This document shows, one piece after another, positions 25,801 to 38,600 of a stretch of 64,000 bases of DNA. Each line of letters starts with the position of its first letter. The stretch's first letter is position 1. This DNA comes from Litomosoides sigmodontis. Lineage: Eukaryota > Nematoda > Chromadorea > Rhabditida > Onchocercidae. The position numbers and the translations under genes are program-made. The DNA lies in assembly GCA_963070105.1 (NCBI GenBank), contig OY718805.1, positions 2,068,001-2,132,000 of the forward strand, in the 5' to 3' direction. A model generated the notes under the pieces. The model was given only the letters and a program-made list of their open reading frames with translations, had not been told where the DNA came from and did not search any database.

Positions 25801-27029
25801 ATCCCTACTGATCGGTATTTACGGTACACACATACTCGTAACAACCGTTTCAAATATGGTAAGTTAACGGAATTAAGATTGATAGTGAAGTAGATAAACT
25901 TTTTTCTGCTCAACCTTAATAATTCATTCAGTAATTTAATTTAATTTAAAATCAAAGGGAAGAAAATGAATGATAGTGCATTGGTGATAATGGATTAGTG
26001 CTCCATTATTTTCTTATCACCACTTTATTGTTCTACTACAATGTTAATTATCAAATCGGTGAAAAAAGATTTGACTTAGTGACTTGGAACAAAAACTGAT
26101 CGATCAATTCTGATCGATCAATGCTTCAGGATGAACTAATTCCCTATCGTTACATTGTGGTGTTTCGCTTGCTCGATTTCTACTTCATGTTCTACGGCGT
26201 GCAACAGCCCATCTTTGACGTTATGGCTCGAGCTGGCGCATTTGGCTGTGGCACCGTGTTACCGTCACTTGAAACAGCCTTCTGTTAGTTTTGTTAATTA
26301 AAACATTTTCAATTCAAACTTCAATTTACAGTAAAACATGGTAGCCTAACTTGTCACAATATCAATTTATAAGTGGAATTCGATTGAATCACAGATGATT
26401 AATTGGTTATACCTTTTCCATTTCTTGATACTATCATAAAATTTCATCATAATTTTGGTATATTAATTAAATAATTGAAAGAAATCACCTCTTTCCTGTC
26501 TATAACCCTTTTTTTCGGTTATATTTTGAAATTCTTGCAGTTATTAACGGTGAAACTTTCTAAAACAGATGAAAAACAACGGCTAGTGCGAGCAAATTTA
26601 TTTTTTTTTTCACCTTAAATGTTCCATTACCTTTTTTTTTCTGACAAATCTAAAGATGAGGTTTTGTGAAAGAAGGATAGTAAATTTGAAAATTTAATAG
26701 AATAACATTGAACCAATGCTCATTATTTGATGGCAAATTTATGGTATTTCTGGTGAAATGCAAATTAATTTATTTTGTTAGAACTGAAATAATTAATTTG
26801 TTAGCTTTTGCTAATTCTGAAACATTTAATTTTCTGATATTTTTGTTCCATCAATTTTGAAATTAATCATTTTATAGTTTGGAAGAATTTCGTAGTTGTT
26901 ATTGAATCGTTTTTCGTCTCAATGATTTCCACCGTGTTGTTGAAGCCATCACGAAGCGCATTTTTCGACAAATATCCTTCAAGTCGAAGTGTTCAATCGT
27001 CCGTTGGCACGTGCGAGTGCAGCACGTAG
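22835..27029 (+). CDS. osta: Organic solute transporter subunit alpha (OST-alpha / SLC51A family)
   Basis: Seven-helix plasma-membrane subunit of the OST-alpha/beta bile-acid and steroid-conjugate transporter family (family knowledge; substrate here unknown). Eight exons: 22835-22928, 23314-23468, 24150-24223, 24911-25075, 25282-25392, 25768-25858, 26130-26283, 26878-27029; 996 nt, 331 residues, every phase consistent, and length close to human OST-alpha (340). Family marks in order: extracellular NCTDGP (about 15-20), helix 1 IELAFIAALLGSTL, SAP-like TAP at an exon end (about 81-83), MPRVW (about 94-98), the NIFEG then VRKI segment, the cysteine-rich palmitoylation-type motif PLCCVFPCLPKL (about 148-159), and the DFYFMFYGVQQPIF helix (about 244-257). 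The tail after the last helix is short and ends GTCECST. Intron 1 contains twin GATA sites. Nematodes have several paralogues and I cannot say which this is. The beta subunit is not in the window. Confidence 0.9.
23152..23167. promoter_or_regulatory. Paired GATA-factor sites in OST-alpha intron 1
   Basis: GCTTATCACCTTATCA: two TTATCA (TGATAA) boxes 7 nt apart. TGATAA is the core bound by nematode intestinal GATA factors, and OST transporters are typically gut-expressed, so an intronic enhancer is a reasonable inference. The identical 16-mer also occurs at 7393-7408. Confidence 0.35.
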
Positions 27030-28744
27030 CGTGCAACACGTCACTCGTCCTCACGCCGATCAAGCAATTTTTGTGCTAGCAAAAAAATTGATGATATCTC
27101 TGGCAAATTTTTGCTTTAATTTCAATTCTACTACTACTACTGTCTTCAGAATCATTCTCCTTTCTTTCACTTGGATACTTTCGATCCATCAATTAATCCT
27201 TTCACAATAAGAAAAAAAAAGGCGAAAAACTTCAAATTCCTGTAAAAATTCCTCGTTTTTTTTTTGCATATTTTTCAATCAATAACTTCTGACGGTGTTT
27301 TTTTTTGTGCAAGCAAAGAAATTGTTTAAATTAAGTTGAAATTAAAATTACTCCAAAAGAAGAATGATTTTCATCGTGAAAGTTTTCGTTCAAAAAAACT
27401 TAGCTCTAATTAGAGTTTAACGTTTTTGTGCTTTTTTCTTTTTTTTTTCTCATTTATTGTAATGTGAACAGTGTGAATTGAAGTTCCGGACCTGATCACT
27501 TCTGCTTCATAACGAAAAGTTGAAGAAAAGAGCTTAGGCTAAGTGCAATGTATCTTGATGACTGGCACATTGTTACTGTTACGAGGGAAATTTTTGAATT
27601 TAACAAAATGAAATCCTATGCTACTATTCAAATTGTAATTGATTTGAATGAAAGTGAAATTTAGCTTGAACTCACAATGAAATTTCCCTCAAGTAAAAAT
27701 GTAAAAATTCCAGCGATTTTTTTCTAAAATTTATTTCACAATTTTTTTTCCATTTTTGTACGAAATTTACGTTAAACAAAGAATTTTCATCTTTACAGTA
27801 CAAATATCAATGTGCTATAGAGTTGTTATTTATTGAAAGTTTCAATTTCTTTGTCAAAAAAAATTTTAAGTCAAAGTGACAACGAATTTCCTTTTATCAT
27901 TTTTCAATTAAAAATTTATTAAAGTAAAAGGCTGAAACTTTTTTCATAAAGTTAGCTTATTTCTAAATTTAGTCGTCTAAAACGATTGCGATTATTTCGA
28001 CATGGATGAATTATTTAAACAAAAAAAATCGACGAAAGATGAAATATTGCAGCATTTTATCGGTATCAAATATTTCTATACGACTTAAATCAGTGCCATT
28101 AATCATGCGATTTTTTTTTCTGCATAAAATTTAATTCAATCAATTAATAGTTTTGAAGCTAGGGTGTATTAATAGAGTAGGATAGTTGCGCAAGGAAAAG
28201 TCACTAACGAAATTACTAAAATTGAATGGAAATATTTAGGTTGAAATTAAAATACAATTAAAACTATGTTGCTAGCTTTTATCAATTTAGCAAAGAAAGA
28301 TAAATGGAAACGGTTAGGAAGCAAAAAGTTTATTTAAAAATTACTCAGATGAGATTTAAAGCAATTTGCGATAAAATATATCATTAAATGATTTATGTAC
28401 CGAAACAATTCATTCCCTATAAATTGCGATTTCAATGAATGAACCTGAAAATCATGCATTTCACATCCCTTTTCTTCCCTTTTTACCACTAAATGTTAAA
28501 TTTAAATTAGCGGAAATTAATTTTACATGTAAGTATTTTAATTATTGAATGTTGAAACTCACCCTTCCCAAACAGTACCACGGCTTTTCCTTTTTTTTTA
28601 CAAAAGAAGGAATTTGAAGGAGTTTCAAATTAAAATTTCAATGTTAACTTTTACTTCTTATATTCGAGAGTAAAAATTACCATCGTGTATTTTACCATCA
28701 TCTTCACACTTACCTAATTTATCAAATTAACAACAACGCTTTAT

Positions 28745-28794
28745 GCAAAAGCTAGCAAATTAATCGAATGCAAAAGCTAGCAAATTAATCGATT
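28745..28794. repeat. Tandem duplication, two copies of 25 bp
   Basis: GCAAAAGCTAGCAAATTAAT plus five more bases occurs twice in succession, identical except at the last bases. Confidence 0.9.
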
Positions 28795-30266
28795 CGATTA
28801 AAATTTCAACAATATTTTCTCAAAGAGAAAAATTGGAGTAGAACGATTTCAGCATGTTAGAGATAATTAAAAATGCAAAACGTTAATACAATTATAAATT
28901 TCTTTTTTTGCATTTTATTTTCTTTCTCTACGAGCTAAATTATCGCAGACATCAATCGTTTGTTTTGTGCAAAACTAGAAGAAATCAATTTCGCACTTTT
29001 TTTTTTAATTTTCTGAATTTAACATCTTTAAGAATCAAAAGAAATTTGCATGACATTTTTATTTCATAACATGCAGCACCGAACAATGAAGCAAAAATTA
29101 GTCGTTTGTTTATTCAAAAAGAAAAAATAATACTGTAAAATTACAAAATATAATCATTTAAATATGCAGAAAAATAAATGCAAATTTTAGTGGAATATTT
29201 AAATGTACAGGAGAACGCAGAAGTGCGACACTTTGCAGTAGACAGAGGTAAAGGTATTTAATCATTCAAAAATAGCAGTGATAGAAATACGTGACGTAAC
29301 ACAATACCTTACGAAATATCTGACCTAACGAAATACTTGTTACAGTATTATTGTAAATTGAAATGAGAGCAATGAAATACCGGTACCGGTACGTTCGTTA
29401 TGGATCTTTGAAATTTTATGAAGCATTCATACTATTAGTGTAGTTTTTTTTCTAAGAGCTAACTGTTACGGACGTCAACCACTCATCAATGACTTCGTAA
29501 AACGACTTAGCAAATTTTCAATTCTTGTCCAATTAAGTGAAACATTTTAAGAGTTTATTTTACTTTTTGTAATTGGTTGAAACTTTGTCAAAGTATGGGA
29601 GAGTAATTTATGAGTGCTCGCCGAGGTAGTAGTTCCTCAAAGTAGTTTAGATGATAAGATTAGTTTGTTTTTGAGCATTGAATTGAGCAATGCTAGTTGT
29701 GCTATGGAAATGTTGACGACGAGCATTGGGTCATCACTGTACCTGTTTGGTCAGCTGATCAATGAAGCCAATTGATAAACAAGCAAATCATTTTAATAGC
29801 AATCACTAAAAGCATACCATTAGAAACAGAACATTTCTTATCTTATCATTCGACTGATAATTTCAAGCAAACAATTTCTACAGATTACATATTAGGATTA
29901 TTTTCATTTACTAAAAAACATTTTCGTACTGTTAAATTATCTAAAATTTTTTAACAGTCTAAAACAGCGCTAGTGCTTATAACTGTTTACTGCCTTATTA
30001 ACTGGATGTGTTGAATTAAATTTGACAACGTGCATTCATTTCAATTAACCAGTCTTGTTGGAAACAGAGCTGCTGTGGTGATCCAGTGATGATTAGGTGG
30101 TAAGAAATGTTGCAGTGATAGGGAAATGGTTATTTTAAAGCTAAAGTTACCATCATTTCCTGACACTTCCAGTTTGTGAGATTTAAATTCCGTCGATAAT
30201 CAAACAAACCCATTCAGAAGATATTTTTTCAAATACTTAAAATTTTAAATTAATAATAATAGCAAT

Positions 30267-30368
<102 letters not shown>

Positions 30369-32840
30369 CTAATTTTTTTTTCTAATAATCAATTACCCAT
30401 TGAGAAACAATTGCATTTGTGCAACATTTAATTTTCAGGTCAGAAGAGTGTATTTTTGAATTTTCTCTCTTAGCATCCACCCACAAGTAATATGCTTTTA
30501 TAACCTTTGTTATTTCCTAATTCAATATTTTGCTCTCAGTTAATCTAATTTAACTGTTCAATTACCAGTTGACTTTACAGCAAACCATCGATTCAGTTTC
30601 ACTGTCTTAGATGATATGAAAGTTGAGGCAAAGAGGAGAGAAAAGGAAAGGCTACTATTTTAATCTGTCCAAATCACTACCCTTAAAACTTCAAATGATA
30701 AACTGCCTTCACCAATTGCCTACCTTTCAATAATATCGAAGTAGAATGTGAATTGTTGACTACGGTACGTTCGACTTGAAAAGGATAAATTTTTAACTTC
30801 TTCAGATTGGAAACTTGTCACTGGAATTCATTTCAAATACGTTACACTCATTCGTAATACACGCAAGAAAAAGAACCAGCTGCTGCAATAGTCATTTATG
30901 GAACTAGTTTCTCACTTAATCAATTCATCAAAATTTACAGCATTAATTAATTGACATGTGAGTGTGAGTGTAAAATACTTGAAGTTCCCATCACATATGT
31001 CACACCCATTTACGATCAGTTAGCCTTGAAAAACACATTTCAAAGATTACTGCAAAAGAAAGTTAATTGCGTATTGATCACGGGATTGCACATTTACTGC
31101 TTCAATTCTCAATTTTCATTGTAATCATTCCTCATTCTACAACTGATAACTTAAAACTCTAATAGATCGATTGTTGTTAGCTCTTCATGCTTTCTTTTTT
31201 TGTTTCTCGCCCAATCTCAAGTAATCCTTTTTTAGGATGTTTAAAACTGTTAAATGAGGCGCGCAAATCTTGGGTTAAATTTGGGACTATATTTTTTATT
31301 GGAGTATACATAGCTGATAACACCAGCATGTATTCACATTTTTCAAAATCTTATTAAATTATTATGACGGTCAAATCATTTAAGCAAACCTACTTTATAA
31401 TGGTTCAAAGCACGCAAACATAAACAAACATCAGATTAATTAGTATTGAAAGCAACGAACATCATAAGTTTAATTACAATGCGAAGAAATGAAACAACTT
31501 TTTGAGAAGCAGCTACAATGGAGTATCAATATTTAAGAAATTAGAGGCTGCCATTGGTCGAGTGGAACGATTAACACGATTGTACCCCAGCACCATATAA
31601 TATCTTTTCGAGGTTTTGAAATATGAATATAGAAGAAAATTGAAAATTATAGTTATCATTTAAATTTCACAAATAACAGGAATGGATGCATATTCTCTTA
31701 AAATTAAAAATCTACTCCCGACATTCAAGAAATCATAAAACGAGGCAGAAAAGTCAAAACTCAAACCAGCCATGAACTGACATTCAAAATATCGAATTTT
31801 ACGAAACGAAATTCAATTTTCGTTTAACCATAATTGCTAAGTATATTGTGGATAAAACAAATTACAAATTTAATTCACCTGACATTCAGTGAAAATACAA
31901 AACATAAATGTGGAAAAAAGATGCGAAAATTTCCGACATAAAAAATTTCCGTCGACCTGACTCGCAAAAAAATGTACCATACCCGTAATTGAATCATAAA
32001 CTGCTGCAACAATTATACCTACTTTGATATAATATAATAATAAAGTATAAGTTAGGAAAAATTCACAGATAATGTAATACTGGCCTTTGAACAAAACATT
32101 CAAAGAATGTCAAAAGAATTATCCATTGTACATTTTGAACACCCCCCGAAAGGCTGAGTAGACAAAGCCTATCAACTTACATGGTTTATAAGATTATTGA
32201 TACACGACGAAATGAAAGAGCTGCCAAATAGTTGCCAAAGCATGGCCAAAGTTTATTTAGCAAATATTACCAAATTGGGGGTTAGACTTGTCAAATTGTG
32301 AGCCAAGAAAGCAAGAAATGATCACATGGTATTCCTAAAAGATCGGCTAATTGATGGAGGAAAAAATACTTGCTATTTCCTATGACGTTACACTGAGCAA
32401 ACATTCATAAGTTGCTCAACCCGAAATGAAAGCGATCGTGAATACCAGTTTAGAATTATGTACCCCAATTAGAAATATTTTTAACTAACGTTTCAAGCCT
32501 CTTTCGCCAGCTGCCTAAGAGAAAAGAGAGCCCCAAATTTCTTATTAGAAGAATTTTACTCATATTTTTAACCAAAAATTTTACTCGTTCTTTAAAAAAG
32601 TATGCCATTATACTCAATTTTACCCTGACAATATCTCTCAAAGAAAGTATGAACATGACTAATGGTTTATGGAACAGAGAGAATAAAATCACTTTCATAT
32701 TCATTGCATGGTATTTTTAAGTCAGGAAAAGTACCAAAATTTTACCGTTAGACAGATCAAAGCAGCTAAATACACTGCTATGCTGCAGGCGTTGTTAAAA
32801 ACGTTTTGCGTATCCTTTTATAACATGGTAGTACACCAAG

Positions 32841-34074
32841 TTATACAGGATTCGTACCCTGAGGATACACTCCTGGAGACGTTGAGGTCGTCACAGTACT
32901 TATTGTACTAGTCTTGTCACCCTCAATTATCACCGTTCTCAGGTTCAAAAACAATCCATTTGGAGTAGCACGGTACAGTAAGATTGCCATGTAGCCACAC
33001 ATTGCTGCACAAAACAGACACAGCAACTGAAAAGCTCAAAATTTACATTGCAAAATTAAAAAAGGAATATGACTATAAAAGAATGTCACTAAATATATTA
33101 AAAAATTTTCCATGAAAAATGGCAGAAATAGTATCAAAATATAAAAGACTTGCCGTGGCAAAAAGGTAAACGAAGAAAAGCCTGGCAGCATAACCAATCG
33201 ATGAAAACATGCTAATCATGCAAATTAGTGCCGAGATGCAGAAAAAGAAGAAGAAAGACAATGAGTAGACGAAAAGCTGAAATGAGAAACAAAACTCCTT
33301 GAATAGTCGTATAAGGTGAAATGAAAAAACAAAGTAACAAATTCATGAAACATCCTCACAAATTCAATTCCTTAAAAAGTCATTTCATATTTGCAAAAAA
33401 AATATTTTTTTGACAATATCTCCTACTGTGAATGTCCAACACTTTCGCTACGTATGTGTCCTAAAAAAGCATTTAATCCAGAACTACTTCATCTATCCAA
33501 ATGAAAATGGTTGCGGATGCACAATATTCAATAATTAGAGTAAAATTGATCTTTCAAAATAAATTAGATTAATTCATGTTGCTTGAAACTATTTCAGCAG
33601 CCTTAGAGTGACCTATGATTTTTGCTTGCGCTTTGAGAGACATAAACCTACCAAAAGCGCAAACGGTACAAATGCGGACATCTTCCCCATATTCAACATC
33701 CGCCGTTGAAGACCAAGTAGATGAACAGTCCACGTAAGTAAGCCGACAAGAAATATTGTCCAAGAGCAGAAAAATACAAACGATGTCCCTCTGTAGTAAT
33801 ATGGTGAGAAGTATAAAACGATCAGCAATACAAAGCAACCAAACTGAAAGTTTAAAAAATTGGAAAAACTTCACATAGGAAAATCATACCATCCAAATTA
33901 CCTTACATAATTTTCATGCAAAAGAATTAGTGAATTAAATGCAGTATGTGATACAAGGAATGTCAGCTTATTCTTTCATACAAATAACTTCGAATCTATG
34001 TCACTTACCCACTGGGCAGTCATAATTATGCCAAATGGCCATTTCTTCGGAAATTGCTTGTCAATTTCGACCAT
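32841..34074 (-). CDS. Four-transmembrane (MARVEL-like) membrane protein, 188 aa
   Basis: Four minus-strand exons, all phase 0: 34009-34074, 33652-33843, 33154-33276, 32841-33026; 567 nt, 188 residues. The N-terminus MVEIDKQFPKKWPFG leads into helix 1 (about 15-35). Helix 2 is about 41-64 (contains SWTIFLVGLLTW), helix 3 about 79-110 and helix 4 about 125-150 (contains LLCLFCAAMCGYMAI). A polar tail rich in Ser/Thr ends GVYPQGTNPV. Topology and size fit MARVEL-type or other four-helix vesicle/junction proteins, but I cannot assign a family by motif. The intron between exons 3 and 4 starts with GC (CCACG-GCAAGT): the nearby GT alternative shifts frame into an early stop, so a GC-AG intron is supported. 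A TATTTTAG acceptor lies 11 nt before the ATG. It is divergent from the RRM/F-box gene 1.6 kb away. Confidence 0.75.
33148..33153 (-). other. GC-AG intron donor (GCAAGT)
   Basis: Minus-strand donor of the intron 33027-33153 reads GCAAGT, the usual GC-AG form of the consensus; the acceptor is GAGCTTTTCAG. Phase 0 on both sides keeps the fourth helix and the tail open. Confidence 0.65.
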
Positions 34075-34084
34075 TTCGAAGAAA

Positions 34085-34096
34085 TCTAAAATAAGC
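34085..34096 (-). other. Candidate trans-splice acceptor of the four-helix gene
   Basis: Minus strand CTTATTTTAG ends at 34086, 11 nt before the start codon at 34074, in the same arrangement as the mig-14 gene. Confidence 0.4.
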
Positions 34097-34994
34097 CACC
34101 AGTGCACACAGTGTACTTTAGCAAAAATTTGTGCGTTCGAATAACACAGAATTTGTCAAACAAGAAACAAAAACACAATTATATTTACAATAACCTCACT
34201 TGCGCTAGCTAGGATGAATTCTCTTTTCTACAGCTATAAATAAGTCTGCAACTGCTCAGTGAAAATTTGTAGCGTTGTAACAACAATATTAGTGATATTT
34301 GTTATTTGTTGATGAGTAAAAAGTAGTCATTAATCAGCTTCCAATAACTATACAAGCACATACATGCTAATATTAAAATATATATATATAATAAATTAGT
34401 AGTGAGAAGGATGCGTATAAATTAGTGATGAGAAGGATGCGTAAAGTTTAAATTGATTGAATGCTACGGATACACAACGAGTAACAGATGATAAGGAAAT
34501 ATTACGCTTTTCTTTATGCACCAATTTACAAGGACACTAATACATACCTGTATAAAACAATATATGAAAAAAGCAATAATAATAGTGATGAGGAAGTGTA
34601 AAGCTCAAATGATTAAAAATTTGTACAAACATTAAATGATGCATAATGTCGAATGCTTATAGTTGCAAAGTTATGGATGTATATAGATGTGCAGCATATG
34701 GTGTAGAGATGCTACGTACTTCCATATGTTTTGCAAAAGTTATTAAATTGCGATGTTATGTTGACTTTTGATAAATTTCACAAGAAGAAACCATTGATTA
34801 AAATAAATATCAATAATAAATCCTAATTTGTAATGATTATTAAGTAATAAATTCAACAAATTCAGACCATATGCGACACAAGTAGATCTCGCAACAGACA
34901 CGTACACACATGCACACCATTAGTGGTGATATCAGCAAACAGATAGTCAACAAAAATTCAAAAGGATTGATTGAAGTGGCCAGAAATGTTCACG

Positions 34995-35028
<34 letters not shown>

Positions 35029-35671
35029 ACCATCACAAAGAGAGGAAAAGGAGAGAACAAGTTTGCAGCGGAGCGACTGCTGCCCTCCTCTCTCACGAGA
35101 TGCACGCTATGAAATTTTTCACGTCTTTTCGGAATGTTTTTGAGTTCATTGGAGCAGTAAAGAACAGGTGGAGATGATTAGTGGTGACGATGGTGCTTCG
35201 AACTTTTCGTACATTTATCCTCTCATTCTCTTAAAATTATAGCATTCATAAATACTTCGTAACTCTCGTTAACTTCGTTTTGTTGCGTGCGTGAGATTCG
35301 TGGAAGGACAAATTAAGATAGACTGTTGTTATTCCGTCACTGAAATACCATCCTAAATTTGTTTATATGTATTATTGAAAAATGCTGTGGTGCTGAAAAT
35401 GTATAAGTGAGAACCTATAACTAACACTGCACTATTTTTACATCAGTCTGTGTGTTGAAATCATCGCTTTTTCGCTTTCAAAATATTTGAAGAAAAGGCA
35501 GGAATGTTTAATTTTCAATGTTTGTTTAGAAATTAAATTTACTAGTTAATTTGTGCACGTCAAATATGCGTAAATGCATTCTCATAATATCTATTGCAGG
35601 GAGTGAATAATTATTAAACGGAAAAATTGGTAAATTATCAAAAGTTTGGTAATTGGAATCACAGATTCGTG
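34097..35671. other. Divergent intergenic region
   Basis: Separates the minus-strand four-helix gene from the plus-strand RRM/F-box gene. It holds a repeated GAGAAGGATGCGTA phrase (34407-34445) and a GA tract at 34997-35026. Two overlapping open frames across the GA tract (34910-35177) read Arg-Glu repeats and are unlikely to be genes. Confidence 0.5.
34997..35026. repeat. (GA)15 dinucleotide tract
   Basis: Pure GA tract about 650 bp upstream of the RRM/F-box start codon. GA tracts can act as promoter elements, but nothing else points to that here. Confidence 0.9.
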
Positions 35672-38600
35672 ATGGATTTCCGAACTGAAGTTTGCACATT
35701 TGCAAGACCGGCGGTTAGTATTGAAGTGTTTTTGCTGTGCATTTTTACTATCCATCAGAGAATTGAGCTCGAGAAATTCGAGTACGGGAAATTTAATTAA
35801 AGTTTAACTTTTCCTGTAGTGACGTTTTTTGCGGTTTACCAAAATCATTGTTCCTAATGAGGTAGAGTTAAGAAAAATATTAGATGAGAAAAAATTACTG
35901 GAATTGCAAAATCCAAAAACATTCCAGTAAATTGGAAGTATTGTTTTTGCTTGATAAAACCACATAAAGTGATTAAGAAAACGTGGAATAATTTATCGGC
36001 TGGCATGTTGAGCTCTTCTTTAAGGGCGCTGTGCAGTCATGTCAAATGTTATCATCGAGAGGTTTGATGCTTTATACAGTGATTAATTTGATAGCAGTAG
36101 TTGTAAGACAGTATTGATTGCAAGAATTTTAAGATGTGTAAATTAGTTGATTCATTACTTTAGGCAATGTTCAAAACGTTACGACGTCTTCATGGCTATA
36201 ATCTGGAAAATCGTGGTCTGAACGATCTATCTGAAGCATTTCAAAATTTTGTTACACGTGCTAGATTCTTCAGTATTGGACGATTAAGGTAAGACGTCGT
36301 TGGTTATTTTGCTTGGTGTGTGGTGCATCTTACACATGGGTTTTGTTCACTTCTATTTATGATTGTATTGAGTAATCAGGATAGCTCGATAAGCATTAGT
36401 GATTAAGTTTATCAAATGTGATTTTGGCACATACTGCACTTCATTTCTAGTTTAATCCGTTCAATTGAGGTTTCAACACCGATGCAAATAACGAGTCTTC
36501 AGCTAATATTGATTTGTTATATTAATTTTGGTTTTCATGGATTTCTATTTTTTTTTGAGATTTAAAAAAATTTTATTCTTTTAGACGTACGTGGTCTCAC
36601 TCAGCGGTAGAATTTTTGAAATATCGACGCCTATTGCCGATGCTTACTTCCGATGAACAATTAATTAACACCGTTGATTGTATGAAATTTTATGCATTTG
36701 TAGTATAGTGGAACTCTTAGGAATTTTTTGCTTTTGTTTCTTACCAGAAATAGAAGTCTTGGAAATTTTCATACTATTAATTAGGAGTGTCTTCATTTCC
36801 TATGTTTCATATCCTGCGGATTTATGCACTTTTGATTAATAATTTGTGGAGCTTATGATTGTACTTTTCAAAATTTCCGGTGATTTGATTTCTGGTGCGT
36901 CATTATCAACATCTCCAACCGAAATACGAGAATGTGGAAGTTCACTTCAAAGATCAAAAAATGAGGATCGAAAAATTCTCGTCACGAATATTTCCCGTCG
37001 TGTCACGGCTAATCAGCTTAAATCATTTTTCTCAAAATTTGGTCCCGTAAGCTCCTTATTGATTTGATGAATTATGCTCATAATATTTCAGTTGTCATTG
37101 AATTTTGACATGCACTTTAAATTAATTTCTGTGACTTCTCATTTGTTTTTATATGTTTAATTTATCGTATTACGTGCCATAGCTTGTAGTAGAGTATTTG
37201 CACCTTAGTTGGAGATAATTCTTCGCAAAATTTCTTCGACGAATTTCTTTGAAGTTTAGTCAGAAACTCTGTCCCTTGCAGATTGCAATTTGTTATATGC
37301 CATCAGAAGAACGGCAGCATTCAGTTTATGCTACATTGCCAAGGAAATCTGCATCGAACTTGACTGCCTACATTACCTTCCAGTTAGTCGGAGAGAATGT
37401 TTCAATTATGAAAAATTTAGCTTTTTAAAACGTCGAATTTTTGAATTTTGACGCTGCAAATGATTAACGAAAAATGTTGAAATTGTATTTACGACTTTCG
37501 AAATTTTTGACTTGTTTCATTTAGAAGCATAGAAGGTGTAGAGCGAGCGACGAATGCGTTGCCAGACGAACTGAGATTTTATGATCAACTGATGTCAATA
37601 TCGCAGGCAAGTTGCGACTGTTTGTTTTTCCAGTACTTCAAATCATTTTCAGCGTGATCGTGCACAGCGAATGATCCAGTTAAAAGAGTTTTTATTTGAA
37701 TTATTTTCATTATTTACATTATTTACAGTACTGTTTGCAATTATGCTATTTCCTTTGACAGTGTTATAATTTTTTCTAGACTTATTAGGAATATCTGTTT
37801 ATGAAGCCCTAGTGAAACTGATTAAAAATATTGTCAATGCGTTTTACTAACTGATGGTGTATTTTTACTTTCGCATTTATATTTACGAACAAGCATTGAT
37901 TTCGTCGGATGAAAGAACCACACACTAAGAAAAAATAAAGGGAAATAGATATGCATGACGTAGTTCGGAAGCTCTAGGGGAATGGTTTATAAATATACGC
38001 ATAACATATTCGTTGTTAAAGTGTCGCTTGTTTTCAGTTATCAATAAAAAAGACGAATGTTATGGAGGACACAGTTGGAAAGACGAGCCTCTGTTCAGGA
38101 TCAGGTATTTGTTAATATTTTCTGCTAATTGTGCTTAGAATAAATTTCAGTTTTTTCACAAAAAAAATAGGAGCCATGTTTGATTTACCATCTCTTTAAT
38201 AAACGGCAAATTCTCAGTTTCGCTGTATAAACTGCAGCATCATTGTTTTACTCAAGGAGAAAGAAACGGAAGATTAGAGATGGGTCCGTATTAAGATCGA
38301 ATTATATTCTACCCTTTTTAATATCTTAAACTCAAAAAATGCGCTAAGTAAAATTAAATCTGTAGTAACTCTGTTTATGTTTAAATTTCACTTATCTTAA
38401 AAGGTATACGAAATTCTATTAAATTCTGTAATTTAATTATTTGTGATTTTGAGGACTGATGAAATCTTCTTTCTCGGTGAAATAAAGATTTGTTTCTTTA
38501 GACGGTCTTTCGAGCAATTTAGCAGCGGTTGCATCAAGGAGCACAACATTATGTACATTAGCAGACGTTGCATCATTGGTTTGTTTTTCCAAAAATTGAA

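Noticed and set aside
31550..31600. TTGGTCGAGTGG resembling a tRNA-Ser/Leu box A
   Set aside because: No matching box B or acceptor stem found downstream.
31870..32103. 77-codon minus-strand hydrophobic open frame downstream of the four-helix gene
   Set aside because: No clear acceptor or donor and no partner exon; AT-rich frames are often hydrophobic by chance.
34910..35177. Arg-Glu repeat frames over the GA tract
   Set aside because: Driven by the microsatellite; outside the repeat there is no conserved-looking sequence.
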